NCBI RefSeq assembly: GCF_028748185.1
Contig: NZ_CP118164.1
Span: 4,551,814-4,615,813 of the forward strand
DNA: 64,000 nt
From: Bremerella sp. P1
GTDB taxonomy: Bacteria > Planctomycetota > Planctomycetia > Pirellulales > Pirellulaceae
Direction: 5' to 3'
Shown here: positions 17,392 to 26,887 of the stretch, in pieces
How positions within the stretch are numbered: position 1 is the stretch's first letter
Layout: every line of letters starts with the position of its first letter
The notes under the pieces: generated by a model
What the model was told of the DNA's origin: nothing
The model's input: the letters and a program-made list of their open reading frames with translations, nothing else
The model's database searches: none
Made by a program: the position numbers and the translations under genes

Positions 17392-18786
17392 TTATCCCAA
17401 AAGTTCTGTCATCACACGGTGGCTATCGCCGAACTGGTCGACCTTCACATCCATTCGCTGCATCATCGTCAGGAGCAAGTTGCTCAAGTGAGCATCGCTG
17501 TCGACTGGTCGCGAGCAAACGTGGTAATGCTTTTGCGACTCTTCCATGTTGTACTGGCCGAGGGTCGGCAGGTTGTAGTCGACGTGCGTGCCATGCTTCA
17601 GGCCCATCGACGCGCCGCCAGCCAATACCATTGGCAGGTTCGCGTTACCATGGCTGTGACCATAGGCCATGCCGCTGCCAAAGAGGACCATCGTCCGGTC
17701 GAGAAGGGTCTGGTTGTCTTCCTGGTACGACTTCAGTCGATTCAGGAAGTACGAAAATTGCTGCACCAGGAAGGTATCCGTTTCGGTAAGTCGGCGGAGC
17801 TGTTCCGGGTCGCCATTGTGGTGCGAAAGCTCGTGCCGTGATTGGGCGACGCCAATCTCAGGAATTGCCAGGCCGTTGCTTTCGCTCCCGCTCATGCACG
17901 TGATCACTCGCGTCATGTCAGTACGCAACGCGAGCACCATCAGGTCGTAGATCGTTCGGTAGAGATCACCAGCTTCCGTGTTCGGAATGTCGCGGGTCAG
18001 TTTGGCCTTGGTCTCGGCGGCGACCTCCGGCTTGGGCACTTCCAGCCAGTCGTAGCTGCGCTGCGTGCGAAGCTCGACATCGCGAACCGCGTGGAGGTAC
18101 TCGTCGAGCTTGTTGCGATCTTCAGTTCCGATCTTGCCGCGGAAACTGTTCGCGTCTTCGAGGATCGCATCGAGCACACTGCCGCGGCGATTGAGCTTGC
18201 GCTTGGCGACTTCCAAGCCACCCTTTTCCACGCCAAAGAGCCGATCAAAGATGGCTCGCGGGCGACGTTCGGCCGGCAGAGGAATACCGTCCCGCGACCA
18301 GCCCAGCGTACCGCCGGTCACGGCGAGTTCGAGCGAAGGAAAACGCGTATGCCGCGAAGTGACTTCCGCCATCATCTGGTCGGCTGAGATCGTATTGCGG
18401 AAGGCACCACCTTCTTGGCTGATCTTGGCGGAAGTAAGCCAGATCTTGTCGCATTCGTGAGCCTGACCGATCCCGTTGGGATGATAGAGTCCGCTGATCG
18501 GAGTTATTTGCTGGCGATGCTCTTCGAGCGACTTCATCGGGCCGGACAACTCGTAGTCAGCGCCTGACTTCTGAATCTGCCAGGTAAGCGTGTTGACGCC
18601 GTTGGGCACGTAGATGAAGACGGCCCGTTTCGGTTTGCCTTGTCCCTGTTCGGCTGAGGACTTCTCCTCGGCCATCAGCTGACCAGGATCCATGCACTGC
18701 AGAAGCGGCAAGGCCATACTGGCACCCATGCCACGCAGCACGTGGCGGCGGTTGATCTTCCATCGTCGTGAGTTGAAGTTGGCCAT
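17392..18786 (-). CDS. DUF1552 protein with twin-arginine signal
   Basis: A 464-residue member of DUF1552 (PF07586), a planctomycete/verrucomicrobial family of unknown biochemical role that is distantly related to DUF1501/alkaline-phosphatase-like folds. The N-terminus has [17 protein letters not shown], a twin-arginine signal, so the protein is probably exported folded. Family segments include [47 protein letters not shown]-like [11 protein letters not shown] and [18 protein letters not shown]. It begins three bases after the stop of the DUF1592 cytochrome gene, and a second such pair lies at 41740-45455. Confidence 0.88.
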   Translation of the reverse strand: MANFNSRRWKINRRHVLRGMGASMALPLLQCMDPGQLMAEEKSSAEQGQGKPKRAVFIYVPNGVNTLTWQIQKSGADYELSGPMKSLEEHRQQITPISGLYHPNGIGQAHECDKIWLTSAKISQEGGAFRNTISADQMMAEVTSRHTRFPSLELAVTGGTLGWSRDGIPLPAERRPRAIFDRLFGVEKGGLEVAKRKLNRRGSVLDAILEDANSFRGKIGTEDRNKLDEYLHAVRDVELRTQRSYDWLEVPKPEVAAETKAKLTRDIPNTEAGDLYRTIYDLMVLALRTDMTRVITCMSGSESNGLAIPEIGVAQSRHELSHHNGDPEQLRRLTETDTFLVQQFSYFLNRLKSYQEDNQTLLDRTMVLFGSGMAYGHSHGNANLPMVLAGGASMGLKHGTHVDYNLPTLGQYNMEESQKHYHVCSRPVDSDAHLSNLLLTMMQRMDVKVDQFGDSHRVMTELLG

Positions 18787-18789
18787 GGG

Positions 18790-21231
18790 TCACCGTTTCT
18801 GAAAAAGGTCAGACAAAACGAACGTTTCCACTAAGTCACGCACGCGGAAATCATCAGCGCGACTTTGGGCCGCGATGGCTTCGAGATCATCCCGATCATC
18901 GATCGTCATCGTGCGGCGAAGGGAATAAGTAGCAAGTTTTTTGATAAACGTGTTGTTGAAATCATCGACATTGGCCAGTAGCAATTGGCGGAACTCTTTC
19001 GGTCCGGCAAACTCGCGGCCATCCGGCAGCACGCCACTGGGGTCTACTTTCGGGTTCGCGCCCGTGCCGGACTGGACAATCTCTTCGGTTCGCCACTGGC
19101 CGATTGCATTGAAGTTGTCGAAGGCCAAACCAAGCGGGTCGATCTTGCGGTGACAGGCCGCACAGTTCGGATCGTGCTTGTGAGCTTCCAGCTTCATACG
19201 GATCGTCGCCTTGGGCGAGTCGACCGGGTTAGGTTCAATCGGGTCGACATTGGCCGGCGGAGGAGGGGGGGACTTGCCGAAGATCGACTCCATCACCCAG
19301 ACGCCGCGATGCACCGGGCGGTGGCGCGTTCCGTCGGACGTCAGAGAAAGGATCGCGGCCTGGGTTAGTAGGCCGCCGCGGTGATCTTCCTGGTCGAGCG
19401 TAACGCGTTGAAACCCGTCTCGTTCGACGCCTTTCATTTCGTAGTGGATGGCCAGACGTGGGTTCACCATGGTCCAGTCGGAGTCGAGGAATTCGCGGAG
19501 GCTTAAGTTTTGGTCCAGCACTTCCTGGAAGAAGGCCGACGTCTCGCCCTTCATACTGCGTTCCAGATGAGGATCGTACTCGGGGTAAAGCTTTTGATCC
19601 GGCGGGAACATTCCCAGTTTGTGCATCTGCATCCACTGACGTGGGAATTCGACACTGAACTTGGCCGCACGTGGATCGGCAAGCATGCGATCCAGTTGTT
19701 GCTTGAGAATCGCCTTGTCCTGCAGTGTACCATCGTGGGCAATCGACAAAAGTTCTTCGTCGGGCATCGTGCTCCAAAGCATGTACGACAGACGATTGGC
19801 GACCTCGAAGTCATTTAGGTTGTCGGTAGGCTTCTCAGAGTCTCCTTCGACCAGGAAAAGAAAGTCTTTCGAGCACATCACGGCCAGCATCGCCGTCTTC
19901 ACGGCATCTTTCAGCTCGGCCCCTGCTTCAAGTTCCTGGGCAGCGATGGCCACATAACGCTGGGTCTCGGCTTCGGTGACTGGGCGTCGAAAAGCATCTT
20001 CACAGAAACGCGTGATACATTGCCGAAGCTGATCAACGTTGCCTTCTTCGGTCGGCATGTACCGGGCCCGCTTCGCTTGGACCTCATCGGTAATGATCGG
20101 ACCTTCCCACTCGATCCAGTCGACAATCAAGAACGGATAAAGAGGAACACCTTCCTCATCGGTCAGTTTGATCTGCCAAGGAATGCGTCCTTGCTTGAGA
20201 CTGAAAAAGGGAATCGCACCGGAACGACCGGATCGTGGCAGATTCGAGGGGCCGGGAACATCGTTAGTCACATCAAACGTGGTGGTCCCAGGCGGAAGGT
20301 GACACGTGAACTCGACGATCGTCGGTTTGTCTTCCGGAGCGAGGATGTCTTGCTCGAACAACAGGCGGTCGATCTTTTCGGCATAGAAGGTCAGATGAGG
20401 GGCGCGACCACCAGGCGGCTTCATTCCGCTGACTTGGAGGCGGACTTTGAAGTAGCCACCGTTCTTGACCATGTCGCCGCCAGGACCTGGACGACCGCCA
20501 CGCAGTTGATGACCAGGCCACATATCGACACGGACTTTGTCCGCCAAGCCTTGCTCTTCGAGCTCCTTCCGCTGTTCGGAGCTTGGTCCACCACGAAGGT
20601 CGAGAGCCGTCTTGCGGATGATCGTTGTCTCGATTGGTTTGTCGGGATAGGCTTCGTCCAGAATGGCCTCGGCGGCGGAGTAATACTTCTCGACATGGGA
20701 AGCGGAAAGAGAAAGCACGGAACCGATGCGATCGAAACCATGGTATTCGGCGTCTTCGTTCAGCCCGCCTGGGTCGGCAACGCCGTAGCGCACGCCCAAC
20801 AGGTCTTCGACCGTATTGGCATATTCGATGCGGGTCAGGCGATGGAAAGAAACGGGCTGTCGTTTGGCCATGCGAGCCGAACGACCTTCTTCAATCCGGG
20901 CAGCCAACCACTCGACGACTACGGCACCTTGTTCAGCAGTGGGGCGTTCGGGCTCGTCTTCCGGAGGCATCTCGCCGTTGTTGATCTTCTCGATCACTTC
21001 CAACCAGCGATTGACCGCACTGGCGGCGCCGACATCTTCGGAAAGCGTATCAACGCGGAAATCCCCCTCTTGCGACTCAGGGCCATGGCAATGGACGCAA
21101 TGCTTCTGCATGAACGGTCCGATTTCCTCAGAAAACGGCCGATGGGTTGGTTCTGCGATTAGCAATGCAGGATGCCACAAGCTGAGAAGCAACGTCCAAG
21201 CGGCGGCATAAACTAGCGGTCGAGTCATCAT
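18790..21231 (-). CDS. Planctomycete cytochrome-type protein (PSCyt1-PSD3-PSD5-PSD4-PSCyt3-PSD2; DUF1592 family)
   Basis: After a signal peptide (VYAAAWTLLLSLWHPALLIA) the protein has a c-type heme motif CVHCH (C45, C48, H49) in a PSCyt1 domain, then DUF1587, DUF1595, DUF1592, DUF1588 and DUF1585 regions. The DUF1588 part holds a second CXXCH, CAACH (C690, C693, H694), followed by RKIDPLGLAFDNFNAIGQWR. These proteins are typical of Planctomycetota; an electron-transfer or polysaccharide-associated role in the cell envelope has been proposed but is not proven. GTG 21234 and ATG 21231/21228 are adjacent start options; none has a good Shine-Dalgarno. First gene of a three-gene operon. Confidence 0.88.
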   Translation of the reverse strand: MMTRPLVYAAAWTLLLSLWHPALLIAEPTHRPFSEEIGPFMQKHCVHCHGPESQEGDFRVDTLSEDVGAASAVNRWLEVIEKINNGEMPPEDEPERPTAEQGAVVVEWLAARIEEGRSARMAKRQPVSFHRLTRIEYANTVEDLLGVRYGVADPGGLNEDAEYHGFDRIGSVLSLSASHVEKYYSAAEAILDEAYPDKPIETTIIRKTALDLRGGPSSEQRKELEEQGLADKVRVDMWPGHQLRGGRPGPGGDMVKNGGYFKVRLQVSGMKPPGGRAPHLTFYAEKIDRLLFEQDILAPEDKPTIVEFTCHLPPGTTTFDVTNDVPGPSNLPRSGRSGAIPFFSLKQGRIPWQIKLTDEEGVPLYPFLIVDWIEWEGPIITDEVQAKRARYMPTEEGNVDQLRQCITRFCEDAFRRPVTEAETQRYVAIAAQELEAGAELKDAVKTAMLAVMCSKDFLFLVEGDSEKPTDNLNDFEVANRLSYMLWSTMPDEELLSIAHDGTLQDKAILKQQLDRMLADPRAAKFSVEFPRQWMQMHKLGMFPPDQKLYPEYDPHLERSMKGETSAFFQEVLDQNLSLREFLDSDWTMVNPRLAIHYEMKGVERDGFQRVTLDQEDHRGGLLTQAAILSLTSDGTRHRPVHRGVWVMESIFGKSPPPPPANVDPIEPNPVDSPKATIRMKLEAHKHDPNCAACHRKIDPLGLAFDNFNAIGQWRTEEIVQSGTGANPKVDPSGVLPDGREFAGPKEFRQLLLANVDDFNNTFIKKLATYSLRRTMTIDDRDDLEAIAAQSRADDFRVRDLVETFVLSDLFQKR

Positions 21232-21391
21232 CACTTGGCAGGGTGAGAGCAGAAGGAAGGACAGGTGGCAGGGGCCTATTTTGGGTGGGAAGCCTTATGT
21301 TAGATCGGATTCAATGGATAGGTCAATTGAAAAAGACATCTGAGAACTGTTTTTCAGTGTGCAGCTTACACTTATGCGCAGAAACGGAAAT

Positions 21392-21420
21392 TTGACGCGA
21401 TCATGCAGAATGGTCAGAAT
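21392..21420 (+). promoter_or_regulatory. Candidate promoter for the Gfo/Idh gene
   Basis: TTGACG (21392-21397), 17-base spacer, CAGAAT (21415-21420), about 79 bases upstream of the ATG at 21499. The -35 is a 5/6 and the -10 a 4/6 match, so this is only plausible. The rest of the 267-base divergent region showed no clear repeat. Confidence 0.35.
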
Positions 21421-21498
21421 ATGACTCACCTGCATTGAACATGCTTACGAGTATGTCCTTCCCCTCTCAATCCTCGTCTTCCACTTACGGAGCTTGCC

Positions 21499-22947
21499 AT
21501 GACATTGGTCAATCGTCGTACATTTCTGCAGTCCTCCGCCGCTGGAGCGGGACTGATTCTTACCGGAACAGCCGCATCCGGTGCCGTTCAAGGAGCCAAT
21601 GATCGGGTACGAATTGCCGTGGCTGGGCTCAATGGCCGTGGTAAGAATCACATCGATGGCTGGTTCGGCCAAGACAATGTCGAAATCGCTTACCTGATCG
21701 ATCCCGATGAAAAGGTCCTCGCTCGAACGGTGAAGGCCGTTCAAGAGAAGGCCAACGGCAAGTTCAAGGTGAAAGGTGTTCGCGACGTACGCGAAGCACT
21801 CGACGATCCGAACCTTGATGCCATCTCGGTCGCCACGCCCAACCACTGGCACTCGCTGATCACGATTTGGGCGGCCCAGGCCGGTAAGCACGTTTACGTT
21901 GAAAAACCGATGAGCCACGACGTTGTGGAAGGGCGTGTCGCCGTCGAAGCCCAGAAGAAGTATGGCGTCGTTATTCAGCACGGTACGCAGCGCCGCAGTG
22001 ACGCAGGTATCGCTGGCCTGCACGAAGCCATTCAGGCAGGCAAGTGGGGCAAGCTGAAGATTTCCTACGGCTACTGCTGCAAGCCGCGCGGCGGCATTGG
22101 TTTCGACAAGGTGTCGTCGCCGCCGGAAAACCTGGACTGGAATCTGTGGCGCGGCCCGGCCGACCTTGAGGAGTACCACGCCAACTATCACCCTTACAAC
22201 TGGCATTGGTTCTGGAAGACCGGCAACGGCGACCTAAACAATCAGGGCACGCATCAATTGGACGTTGCTCGATGGGCGATCGATAAAGACCAGACGCACC
22301 CAGTGCGTGCGATGGCGATCGGCGGCCGGTTCGAGTGGGGTGACCAAGGCGAAACGCCAAATACGATGTTCGCCATGGCCGAGTATCCCAACGGCCAATA
22401 TGTGTTCTTTAATGTTCGCAACGTGAACTACAAGGGCTACCAACACCAGGTCGAAAATGAGTATTACTTCGAGGACGGTGGCCGTATTGTGCGTGGTGTC
22501 TACTATCCCAAGGGAAGTGACAAGGGCGAGAAGGTGAAGGTCGATCGTGGTGACGTCACCCCTGGCGGCAACTGGGGTAGCTTCATCGCGGCCGTTCGTG
22601 CGAACGATCCGAACATGGCCAACGGTAACGTACACGATGCCCACTATGCTTGTGTGCTGGGGCACTTGATGAACAACTCGTATCGCCTGGGCGAAGAAGT
22701 TCCGTTCAATGCCAAAGCGGGCAAGTTCGGTGACAACAAAGATGCTGCCGAACACTTCGGTCGCCTGCACGACGTCATGTCCAAAGGCGTCGGCGTGAAA
22801 GACAGCGAGAAGTACACCGTTGGTCCAACGCTGACCTTCGATCCCGAAACGGAACGCCACACCGGTGACCATGCCGAAGTGGCCAATGCCCTTCTCAAGG
22901 ACTCGAATCGCAAGGGATTTGAGATCCCCGACGCCGCGAAAGTGTAA
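21499..22947 (+). CDS. Gfo/Idh/MocA-family oxidoreductase with twin-arginine signal
   Basis: The N-terminus NRRTFLQSSAAGAGLILTG is a Tat-type signal. A Rossmann fold follows: VRIAVAGLNGRGKNHIDGW with the dinucleotide-binding glycines, NHWHSLITIWAAQAGKHVYVEKP with the family EKP motif, and the C-terminal alpha/beta domain with NNQGTHQLDVARWAI. Exported Gfo/Idh proteins with NAD(P) are common in Planctomycetota and probably act on sugars or sugar derivatives in the periplasm or bind cofactor before export. GGAG precedes the ATG. The GH32 gene follows after an intervening hairpin, so the two may be transcribed separately. Confidence 0.88.
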   Translation: MTLVNRRTFLQSSAAGAGLILTGTAASGAVQGANDRVRIAVAGLNGRGKNHIDGWFGQDNVEIAYLIDPDEKVLARTVKAVQEKANGKFKVKGVRDVREALDDPNLDAISVATPNHWHSLITIWAAQAGKHVYVEKPMSHDVVEGRVAVEAQKKYGVVIQHGTQRRSDAGIAGLHEAIQAGKWGKLKISYGYCCKPRGGIGFDKVSSPPENLDWNLWRGPADLEEYHANYHPYNWHWFWKTGNGDLNNQGTHQLDVARWAIDKDQTHPVRAMAIGGRFEWGDQGETPNTMFAMAEYPNGQYVFFNVRNVNYKGYQHQVENEYYFEDGGRIVRGVYYPKGSDKGEKVKVDRGDVTPGGNWGSFIAAVRANDPNMANGNVHDAHYACVLGHLMNNSYRLGEEVPFNAKAGKFGDNKDAAEHFGRLHDVMSKGVGVKDSEKYTVGPTLTFDPETERHTGDHAEVANALLKDSNRKGFEIPDAAKV

Positions 22948-22981
22948 GTCGGTTGAGATTTCTCGACAATTTAAAGAACGC

Positions 22982-23010
22982 GAAACGCCGAAGGTTTACT
23001 TCGGCGTTTC
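22982..23010 (+). terminator. Rho-independent terminator after the Gfo/Idh gene
   Basis: GAAACGCCGAAG (22982-22993) pairs perfectly with CTTCGGCGTTTC (22999-23010) around a 5-base loop and is followed by TTCTT. It separates the oxidoreductase from the GH32 gene. Confidence 0.8.
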
Positions 23011-23053
23011 TTCTTGTATGCTGCGGTCTTTCCCACCTTGAAAGGCCCCAGCT

Positions 23054-25003
23054 ATGAATCGTAATCGCGTTTGGCTGTCTTGTTGTGCTCTCACGGTATT
23101 GTGCTTTGTTCCGGGCTTCGTTGTTGCCGATGAGAAACCGCCACTTGATGTACTGATCGCGGACTTCGAGGGGGAATCGTACGGCGACTGGAAAGCCGAA
23201 GGCGATGCGCTGGGTACGCGGCCTGCCGCTGGTGCGCTGAGTGGTCAGATGGATGTCAGCGGCTTCGCTGGCAAGCAACTCGTCAACACGTTTCTTGGTG
23301 GTGATCGAAGCACGGGTACGCTGACCTCGCCACCGATTGAGATTAAGCAGCCGTACCTCCACTTTCTCATTGGTGGCGGTGGTTACGAAAGTGAAACGTG
23401 CATGAACCTGTTGGTCGACGGGGAGGTCGTTCGCACGGCAACCGGACCTAACCGGAAGCCTGGCGGCAGTGAACAGCTGGCAAGAGTTTACTGGGACGTG
23501 CAAGACTTCGTCGGCAAGCGAGGCGTCCTGCAGATCGTCGATCAGCGTACCGGTGGGTGGGGCCATATTAATGTCGACGACATCTATGCCAGCAATCGCA
23601 GCCAGGGCATTCCGGCCGAGGAGTTCTCGAAGGGACCGAATCTACAGACGTTTCCGTCGTATGTGGAGGTTGGCTACGATCAGACCTATCGTCCACAGTT
23701 CCATTTCACCTCGCTCAAACATTGGCTGAACGATCCCAATGGCATGGTGTTTCTGGATGGTGAGTACCATCTTTTCTTTCAGCACAACCCGGTCGCCAAC
23801 GTGTGGGGAAACATGACGTGGGGACATGCGGTCAGCAAAGACATGGTCCATTGGAAACAACTGCCGCATGCCATTTTGCCGTATGGCGATGGGACCATCT
23901 TTTCAGGAACGGCGGTGGTCGATCACAACAATAGCCTGGGGGTTCAGCAAGGAGATACCACGACACTGATTGCCGCGTTTACCTTTGCTCGGCAACCGTT
24001 CTACCAGGCTTTGGCCTATAGCACCGATCGGGGACGTACGTTTCAGCTATGGAACGACGGGAAGCCTGTCGTGGCCAATCAAGGGTATGACCCAGGCGAA
24101 CGAGATCCCAAGATCTTCTGGCACGAGCCGTCACAGAAGTGGGTCATGGTGTTGTGGGTCAAGCGAGCCAAGCCGGGGCGAGTTTTGTTTTTCAATTCCG
24201 ATGATCTGAAATCCTGGACGGAAGTCAGCCAGTTTGATCGTGACTGGGTCTTCGAATGCATGGACATGATCCAGTTGCCGGTCGATGGAGATGCAAGCAA
24301 CAAAAAGTGGGTCTTGTACGATGCAAGCTTCGAGTACGAGATCGGCCAGTTCGACGGTAAAGAGTTTAAGACCGATAAGGTGGTCCATCGTGGCGACTAC
24401 GGTCCCAATTTCTACGCCGCCCAAACGTTCAACGACAGCCCTGACGGGCGGTCCGTGATCATTGGCTGGATGCGAGGCGAGAATACGCCGTTTCGCCGAG
24501 AGGGGATGCCCTTCCATCAACAGATGAGCTTTCCCCAGACCATGCAACTGCGGACGACACCCAGCGGCGTACAACTCTTCCGTTGGCCTGTGAAGGAAAT
24601 TGAAAGTCTGTATGACGAGGGAATCGTTCTGGAGAACACGGACATCAAGTCTGCAGGGAATGAGCTCAGTGACTTTCAGGCCGAACTGATCGACTTCAGT
24701 GTCGCCTTCGAGGCCAACACCGAAACTGAGCTTCTGATCGATCTGCGAGGCCAAAAGATCATGTTTAAGGATGGGGCCGTGCATTACCAGAACCGCCAAG
24801 TGCCGGCACCGGCGGTGGATGGTGTCGTCAAGCTGCGCGTACTGGTCGATCGGGCCTCGCTGGAACTGTTCACCAACGAAGGTCAGTACGTGGCGACCTT
24901 TAACGCGGACATCGAACCAGGCAACAAGACCGTGGCAATCAAGTCGCCTGGTAACGAGGCGATCCGCTCGCTCATCGTGCATCGCCTGAAGTCGGCCTGG
25001 TAG
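23054..25003 (+). CDS. Secreted GH32 glycoside hydrolase (levanase/inulinase/invertase type)
   Basis: A signal peptide (CALTVLCFVPGFVVA) is followed by a ~190-residue beta-sandwich-like module (LIADFEGESYGDWKAEGDALG, VDDIYAS) often seen before GH32 domains in bacterial levanases. The five-bladed propeller begins at HWLNDPNGM with nucleophile D227, has the transition-state stabiliser in RDP (D351) and the acid/base glutamate in FECMDM (E401). A C-terminal beta-sandwich ends the protein (LRVLVDRASLELFTNEG). It would cleave beta-fructans such as levan or inulin, or sucrose, outside the cell. Length 649 fits a secreted exo-/endo-fructanase with an extra module. Confidence 0.92.
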   Translation: MNRNRVWLSCCALTVLCFVPGFVVADEKPPLDVLIADFEGESYGDWKAEGDALGTRPAAGALSGQMDVSGFAGKQLVNTFLGGDRSTGTLTSPPIEIKQPYLHFLIGGGGYESETCMNLLVDGEVVRTATGPNRKPGGSEQLARVYWDVQDFVGKRGVLQIVDQRTGGWGHINVDDIYASNRSQGIPAEEFSKGPNLQTFPSYVEVGYDQTYRPQFHFTSLKHWLNDPNGMVFLDGEYHLFFQHNPVANVWGNMTWGHAVSKDMVHWKQLPHAILPYGDGTIFSGTAVVDHNNSLGVQQGDTTTLIAAFTFARQPFYQALAYSTDRGRTFQLWNDGKPVVANQGYDPGERDPKIFWHEPSQKWVMVLWVKRAKPGRVLFFNSDDLKSWTEVSQFDRDWVFECMDMIQLPVDGDASNKKWVLYDASFEYEIGQFDGKEFKTDKVVHRGDYGPNFYAAQTFNDSPDGRSVIIGWMRGENTPFRREGMPFHQQMSFPQTMQLRTTPSGVQLFRWPVKEIESLYDEGIVLENTDIKSAGNELSDFQAELIDFSVAFEANTETELLIDLRGQKIMFKDGAVHYQNRQVPAPAVDGVVKLRVLVDRASLELFTNEGQYVATFNADIEPGNKTVAIKSPGNEAIRSLIVHRLKSAW

Positions 25004-25017
25004 ATCGCCTCATTCGG

Positions 25018-25054
25018 TTCGCGATGGATAGCACTCTCTGGCTATCCACGCGAA
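25018..25054. terminator. Hairpin between convergent genes
   Basis: TTCGCG-A-TGGATAG (25018-25031) pairs with CTATCCACGCGAA (25042-25054), a 13-bp stem with one bulged base and a 10-base loop, between the GH32 stop and the end of the broken HAD phosphatase gene. Confidence 0.6.
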
Positions 25055-25067
25055 ACGAAAATGTGGC

Positions 25068-25631
25068 TCACCGGTTAAGTTGGTTGAGGACCAGGCTTCG
25101 CCAGTTTCTTTTTTCAAGCCGCCGGTAGTTGGCTGTTCTGGCGATTGAACTCAAGTACACACTGAGATGCTTGAGTTCTTCATCGGTCGTATCCCCAGCA
25201 AACTCTTTCACATAGACAGCATTGCCGTAGTTCCGCTGCACCTTGAGTGGTGTGTCATCGGCAATCAACATACGGTTCAAATCGTAGCCGAGTCGCTTGA
25301 CCTTCTTTAAGTCCTTGATCTAGTAACGCTGCTTGGTTTCTGGGTGATACCTCTGGACACAACGATCTCGGCTCCAGGCAAACGCGAGCGAAACATCTTG
25401 TGGAAGGACCGAATGAACCGCTTCAGCGACGTAGTCTGAACTCGATGACGACCACACGGCAAGTTGGTACTGCTGTTCACATCGGCGAAGAAACTCACTC
25501 AGGTACGGACGGTGGTAAACGTAGTACGGACCCAAGCGGCAATCATGCCGACGGAGTAAGGGTGATTCGCAGGCGAAAAACAGTGTCTCGTCAAGATCGA
25601 GAATCAACAAAGGTTTTGCGGTGGATGCCAT
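25068..25631 (-). pseudogene. FCP1/NIF-like HAD phosphatase interrupted by one in-frame amber codon
   Basis: Two pieces in one frame together encode 187 residues of an NLI-interacting-factor/FCP1-like HAD phosphatase. Before the stop: motif I LDLDETL with the catalytic DLDET, the RPYLSEFLRRCEQQY segment and motif II AVWSSSSSDY. After the stop: IKDLKKVKRLGYDL and motif IV MLIADDTP, then NYGNAVYVKEF. The TAG is at 25320-25322, directly after codons for TKQRY, a place where homologs carry an ordinary residue before the KDL segment. The bases around it are otherwise undamaged, so this is a fresh nonsense mutation, a read-through site or a sequencing error. Alone, the second half (start ATG 25280) lacks the catalytic aspartate. 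Confidence 0.8.
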
Positions 25632-25790
25632 GGAGTGTTAGAAGGAACGTGCAGGCCATTCATGCTGAAGCATGATTCGCGGTTGATTTTCGTGTTGGAC
25701 AGATACTCGCGGCAACAGGTTCGCAGTGCATCGAGCTCCGCTTGATGGGAACGCTCCGTTTAATCGTCAAAAAAATCTAGAACAAAGTCG

Positions 25791-25819
25791 TTGACCTTTG
25801 AAAGTGTTGTTCCTACACT
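25791..25819 (+). promoter_or_regulatory. Sigma-70-type promoter of the SPFH/NAD-kinase-like operon
   Basis: TTGACC (25791-25796), a 17-base spacer and TACACT (25814-25819), about 55 bases before the SPFH start codon. Both boxes are close to consensus. The rest of the 243-base gap upstream (25632-25790) shows no gene. Confidence 0.6.
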
Positions 25820-25874
25820 AAGTCTGTCGGGCGAGTTTGAGCCCGTCATTTCTTTTCTTTGAAGGAACCACATC

Positions 25875-26876
25875 ATGTTGGGGATCAGCTACATCAAGGC
25901 CCCTCCGTCGACGCATGTCATGCTCTTTCGTGGCGGAAAGCCGGTGTGTGAAGGGGCCGGGCTTTCGTTCTTTTATTTCTCGCCCAACGCCACGCTGGTC
26001 CAGATTCCCCTGGCCAGTACGGACGTACCGTTCGTCTTCAACGAAGTCACGTCCGACTTTCAGGACGCGACCATTCAAGGCGAACTGACTCTGCGGGTAA
26101 ACAGCCCAGGGAAGTTGGCGTCGATCTTGGACTTCAGTACCGATGCCTGGGGACGGTATCGCTCGGACGATCCTTCCAAACTGAATGACCGACTCATTCA
26201 CACAACGCAAACGTTGGCCAGGGCGTTTACGCTGCGGAAGACACTGCGTGAACTGCTAACCAGCAGTGATGAATTGGTCGAACAGGTCTTTGCTCAGTTG
26301 GCGGAGTCCCCAGCCGTTGCCATGTTAGGTGTCGAGGTGATTAACCTTTCGGTCTTGTCAATCAAGGCAACGCCTGAGATGGCAAAAGCCTTGCAGGCCG
26401 AGGCCCGCGAGAAACTGCTGCTGGAAGCTGACGAAGCGATTTACGCACGGCGCAATACGGCCGTGGAGTTGGAACGTCAGATTAAGGAGAACGAGCTGAA
26501 CACCGAGATCGCCGTTCAGCAGAAGCAGCGTCAAGTTCGGGAGACGAAACTGGCTGCCGATATCGCCATCGAACAGGAACGCGCTACGCTCGTCGATAAC
26601 GCGATCGAGAATCAGCGGAAGGAATCGCAGGCGAAGGCCGACGCTTTGAAGGCAATCCTCGAGCCGATCAAAGATGTCGACTGGCGAACCCTGCTGGCGG
26701 CTTCGCCTGGGGGGCTCAACGCGAATCAGATGATCGCGTTGGCATTTCGAGACTTGGCCGACAACGCCGAGAAGGTTGGTAATTTGAATATCTCACCAGA
26801 ACTTCTCGCCACCTTACTGGCCGACACGGCGACGGGTGATGATCGGCCCAGGCAGCAGCGACGTCGCAACTCGTAG
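25875..26876 (+). CDS. Cytosolic SPFH/Band 7 domain protein
   Basis: A 333-residue protein with an SPFH (prohibitin homology) domain over about 5-195: VMLFRGGKPVCEGAGLSFFYF, VPFVFNEVTSDFQDATIQGELTLRV and the later MLGVEVINLSVLSIKATPEMAKALQAEAREKLL. A long charged helical region (about 175-270: EADEAIYARRNTAVELERQI onward) is predicted coiled coil, typical for oligomer formation. Unlike flotillins it has no N-terminal membrane span or signal peptide. GAAGGAACC precedes the ATG. The NAD-kinase-like gene starts 11 bases after its stop, so both proteins are made together. Confidence 0.85.
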   Translation: MLGISYIKAPPSTHVMLFRGGKPVCEGAGLSFFYFSPNATLVQIPLASTDVPFVFNEVTSDFQDATIQGELTLRVNSPGKLASILDFSTDAWGRYRSDDPSKLNDRLIHTTQTLARAFTLRKTLRELLTSSDELVEQVFAQLAESPAVAMLGVEVINLSVLSIKATPEMAKALQAEAREKLLLEADEAIYARRNTAVELERQIKENELNTEIAVQQKQRQVRETKLAADIAIEQERATLVDNAIENQRKESQAKADALKAILEPIKDVDWRTLLAASPGGLNANQMIALAFRDLADNAEKVGNLNISPELLATLLADTATGDDRPRQQRRRNS

Positions 26877-26887
26877 GAGGTGATCCC

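Noticed and set aside
20020-21162. 380-codon + strand frame opposite the DUF1592 cytochrome
   Set aside because: Antisense shadow of a gene with clear family domains and no ribosome binding site of its own.
25400-25675. 91-codon + strand frame opposite the broken HAD phosphatase
   Set aside because: Antisense to conserved HAD motifs; the - strand reading explains the sequence.
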